NCBI RefSeq assembly: GCF_022458985.1
Contig: NC_061782.1
Coordinates: 14,277,672-14,341,671 of the forward strand
Direction: 5' to 3'
From: Mugil cephalus
Lineage: Eukaryota; Chordata; Actinopteri; Mugiliformes; Mugilidae
Length of the DNA stretch: 64,000 nucleotides
Numbering within the stretch: position 1 is the stretch's first letter; each line of letters opens with the position of its first letter. The notes under the pieces were generated by a model. It was not told the DNA's origin, did no database searches, and worked only from the letters and a program-made list of their open reading frames with translations. The position numbers were made by a program, and so were the translations under genes. This document shows positions 27,208 through 39,400 of the stretch, piece after piece.

Positions 27208-30200
27208 TTATGATTTTCTACCCTCCTTCAAAACCTGCACCTCTCCCTGCAATGAAGTCTGGGTTTGGGCCTCCACAGTATTCTGGCCTGGTGTCTTCAC
27301 CAGGACCTGCGGGGGCGTTTGCTGACTGTTGGCCTTGTCAGATGGTCTCTGAGGTGTTTTGTGTTGGCAGTTTGTTGTTTCCGTTTGTGTGTGTGTGTCC
27401 AGCGTCTGACCCTTTCTTTGCTCGCTCGGATTGGAGCCGGCGTTGCATTTATTGCACAAATCCCTCATGTCCAGGAGTCCCTGCACCACGCACTTAACAA
27501 ATTCTGCTGAGCATGTCTGTTGACTCTCGCGGAAACTGGACACACTAAAGATGATGTGGTCTGACTGAGGGTTGTAGCAAGCGCCGTATCCGTTTGGAAC
27601 CACGGGGCCGTAGCAGCAGAACATCTCAACAGTAGTCGGGACCTGAGGGAAGAATAAATGATTCAGTAGTGAACTAATGATGATTATCAGAGAGGCAAAC
27701 TGCTGTAGTAGGAAATTCTTAAAGGATTTAAATTAAAAGAAGCTTTGTAGTAAAAGTGAACATACAGTCCAGCAGTATTTGTAGTTCATAATTTTAATAC
27801 ATGTTTGAATATACATAAATATAAAATAAATCCGTGTTTTTTTCTGTTTTAAGAATCAAAGCCAAAATATCCAACTTTCAAACACACCTCTGTATTTTTA
27901 TTGAGAGTTTCTCGTTTCTTAACTATACACCCACAGATTTACAGGACTGGCACACTTTTAGAATATGAAAACAGTCACAAAGGATGCTTTGAAATCACTT
28001 TTTACCTGACTTGTAGAGAGGATGAACTGATTACTGATGAGATAGGCTTCATCTTTGAATATTTCCGGCTTCTCCATTTTCATTTCATGTGCAATTTCAC
28101 GTAGGCCCAGCAGATGATTGTCTATTGCCATCCCCGTTATAGCCTAAAAATCAAAAAGTGTGATTATTGTGTTTATTTATCACTGAAATAAAAATCTGCA
28201 CATAAAGAGCACTTACTAGAATAGTGTACTTTGTCTGCGCAGTTATGGCACCTCGTAACATCTCCATCCTTTCTGCATCCTGCAGAAGTATGTGACTGAC
28301 AATCAATACTTGGCTAATAAACCTCTTTATTTACAGTTAGTGTAATTTTTCATGTTGAATACACCAGTACAGGCTGCAGGATAAAATTGGATGGCACAAC
28401 TGAAAGCAAAAAAATAAATACTCTGTTGCATTACCACAGTAAAACATCTTACGCTTGTGCTCTTGAGTTTCTCATCAGTCATCGCTTTGACGAAGGCCAG
28501 GGCTTCAGGTGTTGCTGATCGAATGTTGTCCACCCTGCCTTCCCTAAAACGACGTATAGATGCACTCTCGTAGGTCGACACTGGTCGGCCATGACACCTG
28601 CAATAACGCACAGAGAACCTGTTGTGTCTCAGAGTCCTGGATTAATGTGATATGTCAGAATTCAATCCTGTAATGTTGATCTGTTGTTACCGATAGAAGG
28701 CTAACTGAAGAGCAACCTGGATGTAGGCGTCTGGACTCATTTTCTGCTTCTTGATGAACTCTTTCCCGTAATCGTAGAACTTATGGACGTTCATGTCCAA
28801 GTTCCTCACCAGTCTGAGAAGATAAAAGCACATTTTGCCATTAGCTCACAGTATTGATTAACATGTTTGACTGTAGGGAAACCAGAATGAACGCAAACCT
28901 CTGGAGTTTGTCAGCAGAAGCAGTAATGAGTTTGTGAATCTCTGGAGTACATTTCCAGCGGAGTCTACGTGGTGCTGGCAGCTCGCTCACACTCGCAGCT
29001 CTGACCAGCTTTGATGGGCTGCCAATCCTGATGGCACATGGATACACATAATATAATATTATTTAGTTATTCTGTATTGTTTAAGTTTGATATTTTGTTG
29101 TATAATATATCAACAGAACGTCTGTGTCTCACATGTATTTCAGTAGATACTCTGTGCACTGCACAAGGACAATTCCTTCGAAAGCTGAGTGTTCACACAC
29201 GACTCCACAGCAGCCATCAGCTCCTACAACAAACTGACACGGAAAAGTTATTTTCAGTGGGATTTTCTAAGGGCTGAACTGGAATTATCTAATAATTTGA
29301 TATAGAATTAATTTGCAATTGCACTTTCATCCCTGAACTCGTGTAGCCTTCAAAGTATTGCCTTGACGCTTTCCTTCATATACATTTCAACTACACATTA
29401 GTTGCCCTCAGGAGAGGAAATTATTTAGGGATGGAGCCTCCCTCCAACTCTCCAGGTAGTTAATATGAATCATGCTATGAGAAACCCAGTGCCCTGAATT
29501 CTTTATCAGACTGTTTGTAGCAAAGACCGTGCTAATGACATTTCCAATGGAAATGCTGTCCCTCTGCTTGAATATCTTAAAATGTACGTTTTTAATTTGG
29601 CATGGGAGTGACTAATTACAACTCACAAGCCTTGTGAGAGATGAACATGAACGTGTTCAGTCATAACATTTTCCCAATTAACTTAGAGCATGAATGGATT
29701 GATCTGCATTCCTTTCATACTTCTATATTTCTTCTTTTTCCTCAGTAACTAATATCTGACTCAATTTAGGAATCCAGTGCAAAACCTGAAGGAGACAAAC
29801 AACAAATGTACTTCCTAGCTGTGTTCACTGACCTGCATTGGCTTGTCGTACCAGCGGTTGCCGCCGTTCTTGGCCAGCCCACCTCCATGCAGCATCATCA
29901 TCGCACGTGTGGTGTCACTGAGCTCGGGACCGCTGGCATCATCCAGACAGACCAGACACAGGCATCGCTCAATCATGTCCAGAGAGTCCCTGTTGGTAGA
30001 CTCTGTGGGGGGAAAAACGAGTCTGCATGCATTGCATTGATGACTTAAAGGTGTGTTTTTCTTGGAAGTCTGACAAAAATCTGAAAAAAAACTACCTCTC
30101 ATTAGTACGCTACGAGACTCGGCCCAATCTGTCCGTCCATCGGAAGTGAGAAGACCTATAGGAGGGAGACGCTCTTCTTCGCTGGCAGCCATCTTGGCGA

Positions 30201-32334
30201 TCTTATCCAGCTGAGTCAGCAGGTCTCTTTCATTCAGTCGGCGGAAGTTGATCACCACATCCAACACAAAGAACTGGACAGATTGGACAGTTTTCAGTGA
30301 ACTCGTCCCTCTGATTTCTCTGTAATGGTCACAGGGATTCTGTAGAGCTGAATAACTTTTCTGATGGTGTGGATGCATAAACGGGCTTTGTACATTATGC
30401 AGTATAATAATTGATCAGGGGCACATTTAATAGGTTCCAAATTAGTTTAGCAGCATAACAACAAGCCCGAGTCGTAAAGAGCTGTTTTTACGAACAATAA
30501 GAACAAGGAACAACGGATGGTATGGCCTCTACAGAGTCATGATCTCAACATCGTGGTCAGTCTAGGATTGCTAAAACAAATCCTGACATTCTCCTTTATT
30601 TAGCAGCTACTGTCTGCGTCAGCTCTGAAATTAAGCGTTTATATGTCTATCTGACCTGGTTTTTACAAGCCACAATGATGTGTTCAGGTTCTGGCATCAC
30701 GCTACTCTCCTGGGCCACTAGTGTATCCCTCTCAGACCCTGGTAGGCGGTAAGACGTGAAGAGCCGATAGTACTGCTCCATGCACAGAGGGGTCCCTGCC
30801 AGCTGGCCGCGGGCGTAGTCCACAGGAAGAGCACGGCTGCACACAGACATACCCAACACTGTCATATTTAGTTATGTTTTTAATTGAACACGAACTATAG
30901 GTGAAGACAATTCTCTATGTATTTGAACTTACGCATCAAGAAGTGTCTTGTATTCTAAAACTCCTGAAATCAAGTGTGCAGCAAACCTAGGAGAGAAAAC
31001 ACTTGGTCACTCCTTCCCTTGTATTCTTTTGTTCTAAATTTAACATGCAGTCGTTTCACTCTTAACAACCTAAATGTTTTATGTAAAACATGTGGTTAAG
31101 CCAGTTCCGGATCAATACCGTGCTAACCAAACCTTTCGTTATCTATTAACCTTGCCTCCAGCCTTCGAGGTGGCTAATGGCCATATCTGTCAGTCTGTAG
31201 CAAAGAACTGTTCAATAATCAATCAAAGCTGATCTCTAATTAATGGATACTGCTTACTGCCCTTTCTCAAATCTTCATGCTGTGATAATCAAATAATGAC
31301 TAAGAAATTGTTATGACACATGGCCATTTGTTCCTTCTCACTGTCTGTTGTTGAGGGTGAGTAACAGGGGACACGGCTGGAAAAATTGATCCCTTGCAGT
31401 GTATTTGTCTCCTTCATGACTTGTGTTTCTCGGTCGTGCAGCATCTCATACCTTAAAGAGTCAATGGGAGCCCTGAAGTTCTGCTGCGGGAAGACCATCG
31501 CAGGACTGGAGTTGACGGGAAGAGCCATTCTGTTGTTCAGGTACATGTCATTGAGCCAGTAGTCATACACCTACAGCAGAAAACACAATGATTTATCTAA
31601 AAACACCATAAATTAAGATTATAATTTAATCTTTACAGTTTCTGAACTTTGAAGTTTGTCAGCATGCATTGTGTCCCCGTCATCTTGTTATTATTTATTT
31701 ATTTTACCCAGTTTGCCTTGCTTTCTCTCCTCTCCATGAGTTTGCCCTGTAGTTGCTCCCCCACTCCTCCAGGGGCTCCAAAGTGCTTCACTATATTTAG
31801 AGTCTTGTTGAATTGCTCCTCTGTGAGCAGGTGCTTCATGCACCTCAGGTACATGTCCAGTGTGTCCTTCAGATTGGGCAGCGGCAGCTTGGGGAGACCC
31901 TAGACAGGATGAGGGATGAAAACTTCATCTCTTTTTTTCTCTCAAATTTGTGATGGCATATCATCATTTAAAATTTTAAAATCTTTGTATATGTACATGT
32001 GCCACAATAATTTTGCAGAAAATTACTTCAAAGTATATAATAATTGTCTGTTGTAGCTTCATTTTTTTTTAATTGACAGCAATTATTATAAGTTTCCATA
32101 TTCCACCTGACTAAAAATGTCACTTTCTAATAAAATCTTATACATCATTCTTAAATCACCTTAATCTCAATCATATTTTTTGTCTTCTAGGTATTTGAGG
32201 TAACAATCATAAAACCTTAATTTTCTCATGTAATTTCCAGATTAAATATATTATTCTTCCTTAAAATTTAAGCATAAGATATTTACATCTCCTGCCCCCA
32301 AATCTTTAGAGGGCTCTCTGTCCAGAACTGGCAT
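27208..32334 (-). CDS. chat: Choline O-acetyltransferase
   Basis: Transfers acetyl from acetyl-CoA to choline in cholinergic neurons. There are 14 coding exons on the minus strand: 32334-32287, 31899-31708, 31570-31452, 30986-30933, 30836-30656, 30273-30096, 30002-29833, 29233-29133, 29027-28899, 28813-28691, 28597-28453, 28279-28217, 28143-28006 and 27642-27208. They sum to 2,076 nt and 691 residues; the human short form is about 630. Diagnostic stretches are [88 protein letters not shown] with the catalytic His at residue 329, [33 protein letters not shown] and [20 protein letters not shown]. The excess length is a Gln/Thr-rich C-terminal tail (about residues 614-691) with two TQT motifs. 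slc18a3 lies just upstream on the same strand, giving the conserved cholinergic gene locus. Confidence 0.97.
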
Positions 32335-32387
32335 GTCGGCGGTGCAGAGGGACAGTCAGTCAGGTCGGTTCATGAGACACACTCTGT
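32287..32387 (-). promoter_or_regulatory. chat: chat start-codon exon with a short upstream ORF
   Basis: A splice acceptor (TTTGTAG) ends at 32388, so the exon carrying the chat ATG (32334) likely begins at 32387. Its 5' UTR part has an upstream ATG at 32373 followed by AAC CGA CCT GAC TGA: a five-codon uORF (32373-32356) ending 21 nt before the main ATG. This could dampen translation (inference). Confidence 0.5.
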
Positions 32388-32690
32388 CTACAAATAAAAT
32401 TAGATATCAGTACAGTGATACAGTAAGTGAACGCGTCTTGGAATAAATCACTGAAATACTAACTAAAAGCACACTCGTATGGAAATGTAAGACACAGAAA
32501 GCTTAAAAAAAAAGATTACTGTTGTTTCTAAACGTGCGCAACTTGTGAAATTTTAACACATGCACCGTCATTTTCAAAATGATCTCGCAATCCTGATGTG
32601 AACATGTTCTCATGACTAATCTAGACAAATATCTCGACGAATAAAACAAACTGAACTCATCATGATATACAAATTAAATGTTTTACTCAC

Positions 32691-32760
32691 CAGAAGACGC
32701 CCTCTTGTCCTGTGGTTCAAGCAGTTAGTTTATGCTGGTCCATGTTTACTTGAATCCATT
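32691..32760 (-). other. chat: Probable non-coding 5' exon of chat
   Basis: On the minus strand GGCGTCTTCTG is followed at 32690 by GTGAGTAAAAC, a strong donor, about 300 bp upstream of the acceptor of the start-codon exon. It would supply a 5' UTR exon. Its own 5' end is not defined; a CCACAG about 19 bp upstream could be an acceptor. Confidence 0.4.
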
Positions 32761-32819
32761 TCTTAAAAGGTGACTACTTCGATGCTTTATTATTTTAAGC
32801 ATCTTTCTATCCCCCCTTC

Positions 32820-33988
32820 ATGGTAAGAACACAACTCCCTCGCTGGCTCAAGAGAGATGCTGAGAGGGTACCTCAGCCTCCTGGCAGCCAGGCTCCTCCC
32901 AGAAGTCCTGCTATTCGCCGAGAAGTTTATTTGGCACTTCACATCTTCACCACACCTTATTTAGACGCCGACTCGACGCCTCGGTTGCCCACACACTGTG
33001 CAGGACAACAATTAGGACTCGTTTCACATGGATTTCTTCCTCTTGTGAATTTTCATCACTTTTCGTAGACTAACAGGCGCATGCATTGCTTCCACCACAC
33101 TTTGTGTGAATTAATTTGCGTTGCTTTTTTATTTTTTTATTTTAATATTATGTTTAAACATTTGCATTTTGGGCAAGAGGCTTTGACAAACTATTTCTAT
33201 ACAAATCAACCATAGGACCCTAAATTAAATTATCATTACATTCTCTTTTCATTATAATGATCATTCCATTCAGGCCATGATATGTATAATATTCGATAAG
33301 TTAATTAATGTGTGACTTAACATTCACCTTATAAATACATTTCATGTTATCGTAAAATTATGATCATATATCAAATATCCGCTTATCATAAACCACCATA
33401 AATAACTGAATGTACTGTCTAAATAAGAGATTTCATTAAACAGTGTGATTCACATAATACTGATTTAATTATGTACATGAATATACATGTATGTACAGTC
33501 GCAGATCATACATTGAGGCTATGCATTCCAGAAATACATCATTCAAAATAAATAAACAACACGACGCAGATTTCCACCATTCTCAAACTGTTCTGTGACA
33601 TACAATATTGCATATTGAGTTTAGCAGCAAAATAAAAATAGAACACGGTGAAAGACGCATACATTACTGTAGTTCATTTCTTAAAATACGTTTACACACA
33701 ATCCCTGAATACGAGCCTGATACAGTGGTACATACTGTTAATGAATAGACATTTAATTCAGCAAATCTTTCACAATACTCTCACTTTAAAATGAAGAAAC
33801 GCCAGCGAGCGCCTTTCTACTGCAAAAACCGTTTGATTTGACAAAACCCAAAGGAATTGTCACCAGAAGCAGCAAATAATTGGTGTTGTTACACAATCCT
33901 AATCGTGTTATGCAATTGAGTGACTCTGACGGGGCACACACAACTATACATGGGCACTTTGATAGTTTTTCACTCAGTTAAAGGTCTT
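32820..33988. other. Interval between chat 5' region and slc18a3 stop, mostly slc18a3 3' UTR
   Basis: AT-rich, with no coding sequence supported. Possible minus-strand poly(A) signals for slc18a3 are ATTAAA at 33464-33469 and AATAAA at 33128-33133. Confidence 0.4.
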
Positions 33989-35539
33989 TTACGCATACTC
34001 TCCTCCTGAGGATTCCTCCTCTGAGTACGACCGCTGCGCAAAAGTCTCAATGCCATTCTCGTCGATCGTTGTGCACAAGCCCTTCTTCTTCTTCTCTCGC
34101 TGCTCCATCTTAATCGTGTCATACAGCCCCGTCGGGCCGTCTTCCAGGAGCATGTTTCGCTCGGAGAAAGAAGGCTTCATCTGCGACACGTTCTTCAGCA
34201 GAAGGAGCGCCGGTGCGTAAAGTACATTGGCGAGCCCCATGCCCAAGTTGAGCTGAGCGAACCCCAGGTTGTGCACTATCTCTCCGGCTACCACGGGCCC
34301 CATGGCGTAAGCCACACAGTACGAGATATCTGCGATGGCGTACACGCTGCCATACACTGACACATGTCGCACATCCACCAGGAAACCCAGTGTTGGCAGG
34401 AGCGCCGTGTCCACGAAGGCGATGCCAAAACAGATGCCACACAAGGGAATCATGAGCTGACCAAAGTTTTTGCAGGCTGGCACTGTGCACGAGCTCGCAC
34501 CTATAATAACCATCCCTATAGCCCCATAAAACCATTGCAGGTGAGGGTACTTGGCTGCTAGTTTAACCGTGAGGAATACACCTAAGACGTGAGGGAAGAA
34601 TGCAGGGAACCATGTCATGCCGATCTCCCACTGGCTGGAATGCATGGTGTCCTCCATCCAGTTGGCGATAGTGGGTTCAAGGAAGGCGAGGGGTATGTTA
34701 CAGATGGTCAGAGCGCCGGCCACTACAGCTATGTAAGGATCAATCATGAGTTTGTATATAGGGGTGCCCACTGGCATGTTTTCTCTTTCTCTGTTAGAGA
34801 AGGGCTTCAGTACAAGCAAACATAAAATACCATCAGCGAGACAAATGCAGGCCAGAATCAAAAAAGGCACCCGCTTCCCGGCGAACTCATAGAGGACCCC
34901 TCCAAAGGGGGGCGCCACCAGACTCCCAAAAGAAATGAAAGCCAAGGCAATACCCAGCGCTTTGCTTCTCTCTGTCTCCTCTGTGTACTTGTCTGCGATC
35001 AGGGCGATCCCTGAAGTGTCGGCGAAAGCAGAGCCGAGGCCTTGCATGCTGCGCGCCAGGAACAGAGTCGCGTAGTTGTCAGCGAAGGCAAATATTAGAG
35101 TGGAGAGAAACATGACATTGAGTCCGATGAAGAGTGGGATATCGTACCCGACCCTGTCTATAAATGTACCACTTAGTGGGTTCACCAGGAGCTGCAGGAT
35201 GGCCTTGGAGGCAAAAAGAACGCCTATCTGTAGGTCAAAGTTCCCCTTGGTTGCGGTGCTGTTAGTGAAGTTGCTGTGAAGAGCAGCAATGTGGGCACGA
35301 TCCGCTGCGTTCTGTAGCCCTTCAAGGTAATCTGGCACAATTGGCACAATTACCATGTAAAGCATGTTGTCTAACAAAAGTGCTGTGCAGACTATTACTA
35401 GAATAATCCGTTTCTGTCGTTCTGGGTCTTGGATTACGATGCCCAGTTGTTTAGTTCTTTCGCCCATCTGGGACAATTTGGAGGCGGCAGATTGTGCCAT
35501 GTTAGAAGTCTGTCCCTCTGTTGTCCCTTCCGGCTCCAT
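33989..35539 (-). CDS. slc18a3: Vesicular acetylcholine transporter (VAChT)
   Basis: Proton-antiporting carrier that loads acetylcholine into synaptic vesicles (SLC18, major facilitator superfamily). It is a single uninterrupted exon of 516 residues, as expected for vertebrate VAChT (human about 532). The ATG at 35539 (MEPEGTTEG) is chosen: it has A at -3 and G at +4, and the longer open frame upstream has no ATG. Seen in order: [14 protein letters not shown] entering TM1 with the acidic residue in [19 protein letters not shown] (Asp57); a luminal loop with N-glycosylation sites NFT and NST (Asn90, Asn93); [16 protein letters not shown]; a total of about twelve hydrophobic segments; and a cytoplasmic tail with the dileucine sorting motif [10 protein letters not shown]. 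It sits 5' of chat on the same strand, the classic cholinergic locus layout. Confidence 0.97.
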   Translation of the reverse strand: MEPEGTTEGQTSNMAQSAASKLSQMGERTKQLGIVIQDPERQKRIILVIVCTALLLDNMLYMVIVPIVPDYLEGLQNAADRAHIAALHSNFTNSTATKGNFDLQIGVLFASKAILQLLVNPLSGTFIDRVGYDIPLFIGLNVMFLSTLIFAFADNYATLFLARSMQGLGSAFADTSGIALIADKYTEETERSKALGIALAFISFGSLVAPPFGGVLYEFAGKRVPFLILACICLADGILCLLVLKPFSNRERENMPVGTPIYKLMIDPYIAVVAGALTICNIPLAFLEPTIANWMEDTMHSSQWEIGMTWFPAFFPHVLGVFLTVKLAAKYPHLQWFYGAIGMVIIGASSCTVPACKNFGQLMIPLCGICFGIAFVDTALLPTLGFLVDVRHVSVYGSVYAIADISYCVAYAMGPVVAGEIVHNLGFAQLNLGMGLANVLYAPALLLLKNVSQMKPSFSERNMLLEDGPTGLYDTIKMEQREKKKKGLCTTIDENGIETFAQRSYSEEESSGGEYA

Positions 35540-35837
35540 GATTTTTACTCTTTCTTTCTCAAGTTTTGTTTTTTTCAAAAAAGAATATCCGTTTTACCGG
35601 TTCGGTTATAGAATTACGCGCGCTTGGCACATTTGTTCTGTTAGTTTGTTTTCTTATCCAGATGAGTGAGCCTTAATTAGCTAGACAACTTCCCTCTGCT
35701 TTACCTCTTCTCTGTGCCTTGTGCTGTCCGTCATCGCATGCGCTTTTCCACCCTTGTTACTTGGACTCGTTTTATCTCTGCCGTCCCCAGTTGCTTCATT
35801 CTCTCATATCCCGTCATTCAGGTGACGCGCTGGTCCC

Positions 35838-35847
35838 GGACAGCGCT
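35838..35847 (+). promoter_or_regulatory. RE1 right half-site upstream of slc18a3
   Basis: GGACAGCGCT matches the right half of the REST/NRSF RE1 motif (GGACAGCGCC) at nine of ten bases, about 300 bp upstream of the slc18a3 ATG. No matching left half was seen at canonical spacing. Confidence 0.35.
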
Positions 35848-36404
35848 CCCGGGTTGGGGATTCACCTATAGCTCAGAGTGCCGTCTCCAGCAGCGCACTG
35901 GCTGTTTAAGATCCGCCTGCTGCTCTCCTCCGGCTCCCAGATGCTCCAAGCTGTCTCCAGTCACCTGTAACGCTGTGATCTAAGTCATCATTTCACATCA
36001 ACCGGACTGGTTTTTGTCGGCCGTGAGAGGAATACACTCTGCAGTTTGTTGACTCCCATAGGTATCCCCCTTCCCCCTCCCATCTTCGCAGATGCCTGTG
36101 ACGCACGGTCCTGCTGCTCTCCAGCAGATCTTTTATGCTAATTAACCACAAAATCCCGAGTGCACACTACTGTCCGGTCAGTTACTTCAAAGCAGAGACG
36201 AAGCTGCTCGAACCAGTTTGTTACATTTGATTAACCTTCCCAGTCTTAAATGACAACGACGATTTAGGTCTTAAAGAGGACATGTCGATTGCGGGCTTGC
36301 AATACCACACACATTTAGCTTTTTGACTTTGACACGGAGTCAATAAAACACCCTAAGGAAATCTGTAGTTAGGTTGAAATCAACACAGAACAAAATAGTT
36401 TTGT

Positions 36405-36433
36405 TTCAGCACCACACTCATGTGGACAGTTCC
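36405..36433 (+). promoter_or_regulatory. Expanded-spacing RE1 (REST/NRSF) candidate of the cholinergic locus
   Basis: The left half TTCAGCACC (36405-36413, perfect) and right half GGACAGTTCC (36424-36433) are separated by 10 bp instead of the canonical 2 bp. REST is known to bind half-sites with expanded spacing of this size. The mammalian cholinergic locus is known to have an RE1 upstream of its promoters; this one is about 870 bp upstream of the slc18a3 ATG. Confidence 0.5.
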
Positions 36434-39400
36434 AATGACGAGAGACCGAAGAGATTTAATAATATAGTGTAGTAATAATATTAGTATTTCTCATACTTTA
36501 GCCCTCTAATAGAACCAAATTAACTGCGCGCTGTACTTCGCTTTAAATGTTTTCTTCATCTTTTAGAAGAAATATGTTTATTTTTGAACAGCAGGAAAAC
36601 GAAGCGCGTAGTTTAAATGAGCAAATATCCAACTCGAAGTGCGTGATAATTAAAAATGCTAAATAATAAAACCCCTGTCGCGCCGTTCTTTGTTTTTTTA
36701 ACACTTAATATAGACGATACTTTACTCGTAAAGTATCAATTTTGTCATCCATACCATCGGCCTTTCATCGGCCTGTTCATTGGCGCAAAGCTATTTAATA
36801 CATTTTCTTTGCATTTGCGTTTACCCACTCAGCGCTTGTAGAATGCATCAATAAACTTCAAGGGACCTCACTGCGCTTTAAACCTGCGACCAATGAAGTC
36901 TGAGCGTTTAAGTATGGCTGGACGCTGCCATCTACCGGCGCAGACGAACTAGTACAGCTGTCGACAACATTTATTCCGGGTCTACCAAGTGAGGCCAATC
37001 TACTAATGGAACCACAAACAATTCAATTTCACATGGCTATCGACATCTTCAAGGAAAATCGAAATCGACATTGGCGTCAGACGCATTTTATGGGGTTTTT
37101 AAGATAGTGGCTCGTTAAAGTGACATTTTATAAACAGCAGCTTTAGCAGCTGTAGAGCAAGTGTGTGTAATAGCTTTAAATGTTTTGTGTATCTCACTTC
37201 TGTTTTTGTCAGCCTCACTCGTTTTACTTGGTCCTGTTTGTTTTCAGAACTATAAACTTGGACACTGGCTCTAAACTGTGTCTCTGCTTAGGCCAGGGAT
37301 ATGGTGGCATGAGACAGAAAAGTATTGACATCTAGTGGATGAAAAATGAATTGGTGAAGGAATCACTGAAAGCTAAGATCCAAACTTTTTCCATTTTCCT
37401 AATTATAGCTAATTGAGGTAACTGATTGCAGAGTGAATTCTGCTGATTTGTTGCTCTACATCATGGTTTTATGGTGGTTGGTATTCACAAATGTAATCAG
37501 GATGGAGAGATTTAACCTTATTGTGAATGAAATTATATTTTTTCCACTTTAATCAGATATGCCTGGGCAGGCAGTCAGTTAGCTGGTGTTTTGTCTTGAC
37601 GCGTGTCCTCATTCAGCCAGTAGATGTCCTCACATCCCAATAGATTTTCAGCGAATACCTATTGAAGGACTACCCGTAGGATTTTGAAATGTATTTCCTA
37701 CTTTTTGTACTCTATAATAGTGTTTGCCCACATTTAACTTTCAGTACTCTTTAAGAAAGGCTTCATTTTATTCTATAGTTGTCCACCAAATGATTCAACA
37801 ACAAAGGCTGATTGTAAGTGAAACTGAGAAAAAAAAAATGCCTGATACTTTATTAAAACTTCTTGCTGATATGCTTCTATCTTCAGCGGAGTAGCGTTTA
37901 ACAGCAAATTATAGTGGAATACAGTTTGCTATAATACACTTTCTCTACTAAACAGGATGCAGGCGACATTTGGTTGATTTATGAGCATGCGGTGCTCCGC
38001 ACCATTTTCCCTCAATGCCCTGCTAAGAGGAAGTGAAAGAAGTTCTCACAGCTGGAAAAATAATTTTGTTAGTGAAGCTCTGGAAACACACTAAATCCGA
38101 TGGAATTTGTTCTTGTGTATGTCTGTGAAATCTAACCATTAGTAGATTTTTACAAATGTGCAGACTGGCAGATAGTTGATGTATCATTTCGTTTGAGTAA
38201 AAAATTATAAAGGCCAGTGTTGGATTATAACAAATGACCTGTAAACTGCAGAGCTCCAACTTTTCCCTATTCAATGCACCACAGTTGCTGAAAACAACAA
38301 AAGTATTTAGATGCAATAAATAAGTGAAAAGTTAGTGCAGTGCATGAGCCGCTTGTTCCTTATGTTCTAGCGTTTCTGCTTTAGGATATCCCTTTAATTT
38401 TATCATGGCCAAGTCATCATAGAAGTTGGATATCCATGTTTGTCATTTAGACATACATGCAGATTTCATAGTTGTTTTGTGCTCAAACTCGGAGTTAGAG
38501 TCAGTTTGTCCTGTACAGGTCTTTTATCAACATGTAAACAGAACATTTACTTATTTTTGCCACAAGCAAAACATAAATTAGACAGAAAAACTTCTAAAAT
38601 GCAAGCGCTTCGTGCTATAGGATGGTGATTTGAGACTTTCTTCAGATGTTTTAACAAGTGCACTGTGTAAAATAGACACTTTTCAGACACGCTGGTGTGC
38701 ATGAATATGACTCAATGGGTTCAGCAGTTGACTGCTAACCACCGAACACACTGGTCATTTCCATAATCTACGAAACAAATCAGAGAAATGCAGACTGCTG
38801 TTTGCCCCTCAAGAGATTTATTTGACGTAGACGGGTTAAATCCAGCTAATAAATGTTAGGAATCCAACCAAAAAGGGGCTCAAAATGCTCCTGTTTTATT
38901 TTTAGACAAAATGTTACGTCACATTAGTGAGAGAACAGCTTTGATAATCACATTTATTTCCCTCAGTGAACATACTGTAGCTGGAGAGCTTAAGTAGAGT
39001 CAGGAAGGCCGCAACCATGCACTGGCTTCTGGTCCACCCAAGAGACTTGCTCTCATTTCCGCACACACACACACATATGTAGAGACACCGTAATATTGGA
39101 AAAGTTACAGAGAGAAAACCACCACTCTTTCTGGGAAGTCATCTGCTTTTATTTTAGTGTCCTCTTGACTGCGGTTGGGGGTGGAGCCGGCACTATCCTT
39201 GGCACTGGGATGGCTGTGTTAGGGGATCAATTTTTTTTTTTTTTTTTGCCATTTTTCCAGTGATTCTGCTCTGATCAGATTTTAAATTCGATGCAAGATC
39301 ATTGAGTAATCTTGAGAGGTTTCCAAAGTATTTATTTGTCGCAGCCACACAAAAGCCCAAATCAATCCACTCCAACCAAATTCACACAGCATAGACACCC

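Noticed and set aside
35540-35578. N-terminal extension of slc18a3 (13 more codons)
   Set aside because: That frame has no ATG there; it starts at TTG. The ATG at 35539 has a good context and fits vertebrate VAChT.
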